Source: an uncultured Eubacteriales bacterium (GTDB taxonomy: Bacteria; Bacillota; Clostridia; Lachnospirales; Lachnospiraceae). Taken from it: 64,000 bases of DNA. This document shows, piece by piece, positions 63,089 to 64,000 of this stretch. The position numbers and the translations under genes are program-made. The stretch spans positions 1-64,000 of the forward strand of contig UQXZ01000001.1 in assembly GCA_900545225.1 (NCBI GenBank), read 5' to 3'. The notes under the pieces are model-generated. The model was not told the origin of the DNA. It made no database searches and saw only the letters and a list, made by a program, of their open reading frames with translations. How positions within the stretch are numbered: position 1 is the stretch's first letter; each line of letters starts with the position of its first letter.

Positions 63089-63754
63089 TCAATCCTTTCT
63101 TGCCTTGTAAACTTCAAGAAGCTTCTCTTTCTCTACTGCTGAAAGAGGAAGGTCAGGTCCAAGTGCTTCAGATGCAATAACAATCTTAGCTAACTTTTCA
63201 ACAGCCTCAGCCTTACTGAAAGCCTGGCTTACACTCTTGCCTGCTGCAACAAGTCCGTGATTTGCAAGAAGTACAACATCCTTATCCTTATCAACGAAAT
63301 ATTTCTCAAAATGGGCATAAACTGCAGGTGTTCCCGGCCTTCCATATGGGCATACAGGAATGTCACCGCCGTAGAACATATATCCTTCAGCCATTTCATT
63401 TGAAATAGGTCTTCCTACAAGGGCAAATGCTGTTGCATATGTACTGTGGTTGTGCACTACTGCCTGAATATCAGGGCGGAGCTCATATATTTTAAGGTGC
63501 ATTCCAAGCTCACTTGAAGGCTTCCACTGTGATTCTTCAACAAGATTACCGTTCTTATCTACTTCAAGAATCATTTCAGGTGTAATTTTTTCCTTATCTT
63601 GCTGTGTAGGAGTAACAAGGAAATTCTCACTATCAGGAATTCTTACTGTGATATTACCCTCAAATGAATTAAGCATTCCAAGATCATATTGCTTTTTAAA
63701 GTAGTAAATAATATCTCTTTTTAAGTCATCGATTATAAAATCATCTTTGCTCAT
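63089..63754 (-). CDS. Class II aldolase (FucA/AraD family), candidate DHAP-shunt aldolase Ald2
   Basis: A 221-aa zinc-dependent aldolase/epimerase-family enzyme. Zinc ligands are His101 and His103 (VHNHSTYAT) and His166 (LANHGLVAAG), with the likely catalytic Glu82 in SSELGMH. Alone it could be L-fuculose-phosphate aldolase. Its position directly before mtnK and mtnA points instead to cleavage of 5-(methylthio)- or 5-deoxyribulose 1-phosphate into DHAP and an aldehyde, the known role of Ald2. MtnB, the dehydratase of the usual methionine salvage route, is the same superfamily, but no mtnC/D/W/X genes are present. No ribosome site precedes the ATG. Confidence 0.82.
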   Translation of the reverse strand: MSKDDFIIDDLKRDIIYYFKKQYDLGMLNSFEGNITVRIPDSENFLVTPTQQDKEKITPEMILEVDKNGNLVEESQWKPSSELGMHLKIYELRPDIQAVVHNHSTYATAFALVGRPISNEMAEGYMFYGGDIPVCPYGRPGTPAVYAHFEKYFVDKDKDVVLLANHGLVAAGKSVSQAFSKAEAVEKLAKIVIASEALGPDLPLSAVEKEKLLEVYKARKD

Positions 63755-63918
63755 AACAAATATCTATATAAATAACAAAATTGCCGAATGTTTCACTGCA
63801 ATTAAAGAAATATATATTTTTCCTTTCATTTTTGTAAACATATATGTGTATTCTACTACAATTAGCGTTACTTTAAAACATTTCTAACAGATTGTCGTAC
63901 CTAAAAAATTAATAAATA

Positions 63919-63966
63919 AAAAACAGAAACATTTAACTGTTCTGTTCCAGTAAATGTTTCTGTTTT
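63919..63966 (-). terminator. Terminator of a gene to the right of the window
   Basis: A 16-bp perfect arm AAAACAGAAACATTTA with its mirror plus inner CTG/CAG, then TTTTTTATTT on the minus strand. The aldolase gene runs leftward from 63754, so the hairpin ends an unseen minus-strand gene beyond 64000. Confidence 0.8.
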
Positions 63967-64000
63967 ATATAAAATATTTAATTAAACTTATTAATCATTA

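Overview
The window is a 64 kb stretch of an AT-rich Firmicute chromosome, most likely a member of the Lachnospiraceae. Reasons: AGGAGG-type ribosome sites, the clostridial operon asp23-nusB-xseA-xseB-ispA-dxs-tlyA-nadK-argR-recN, acetate-forming pta-ackA, a giant 2-hydroxyacyl-CoA dehydratase activase homologue, and an orphan hisH-hisF pair. The genes spoIVB and spo0A, which usually follow recN in spore formers, are absent here. This suggests, but does not prove, a non-sporulating lineage such as the Lachnospira (Eubacterium) eligens group. Most of the DNA is vertically inherited housekeeping; no prophage, CRISPR array or complete mobile element is visible.

Layout. 1-60: probable end of an IS3-family insertion sequence that continues to the left. 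180-3,530: an SOS region with lexA, a divergent membrane/LysM protein that resembles the division inhibitor YneA, and a Xer-type recombinase. 3.6-7.1 kb: mntP, a flavoprotein, a small unknown protein and a sodium:solute symporter. 7.2-10.5 kb: operon gmk-rpoZ-DEAD helicase-atypical peptide deformylase. 10.6-12.3 kb: rqcH. 12.5-17.5 kb: a monooxygenase-fold gene, then a complete Bce-type two-component/ABC peptide-resistance module. 17.6-24.4 kb: tyrS, a rhomboid-like zinc-ribbon membrane protein and the giant activase. 24.5-31.5 kb: operon topB-hexapeptide protein-mtaB-hisH-hisF-ung, then a LOG-family gene. 31.8-36.9 kb: asd, the PPDK regulator, xth, rsmH and thiM. 37.3-41.5 kb: pta-ackA-rpmF and divergent tmcAL. 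41.7-48.0 kb: DUF711/ACT pair, polA-coaE-MBL hydrolase and tRNA-Leu(CAA). 48.0-50.6 kb: two secreted coiled-coil peptidoglycan hydrolases with repeat-rich promoter regions. 50.9-60.4 kb: the long asp23-to-recN operon. 60.5-63.8 kb: aldolase-mtnK-mtnA, which fits the 'DHAP shunt' that salvages methylthioadenosine and 5'-deoxyadenosine.

The most interesting items are the DHAP-shunt cluster, a peptide deformylase homologue that lacks its catalytic glutamine, a rhomboid-fold protein without the catalytic serine but with a zinc-ribbon tail, tandem repeats and WalR-like half-sites upstream of the cell-wall hydrolases, a family of TTAATCAA-rich intergenic repeats, a tRNA terminator placed inside the polA leader, and hairpins lying between the Shine-Dalgarno site and the start codon. 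All functional assignments come from reading motifs and context by eye; no database search was run.
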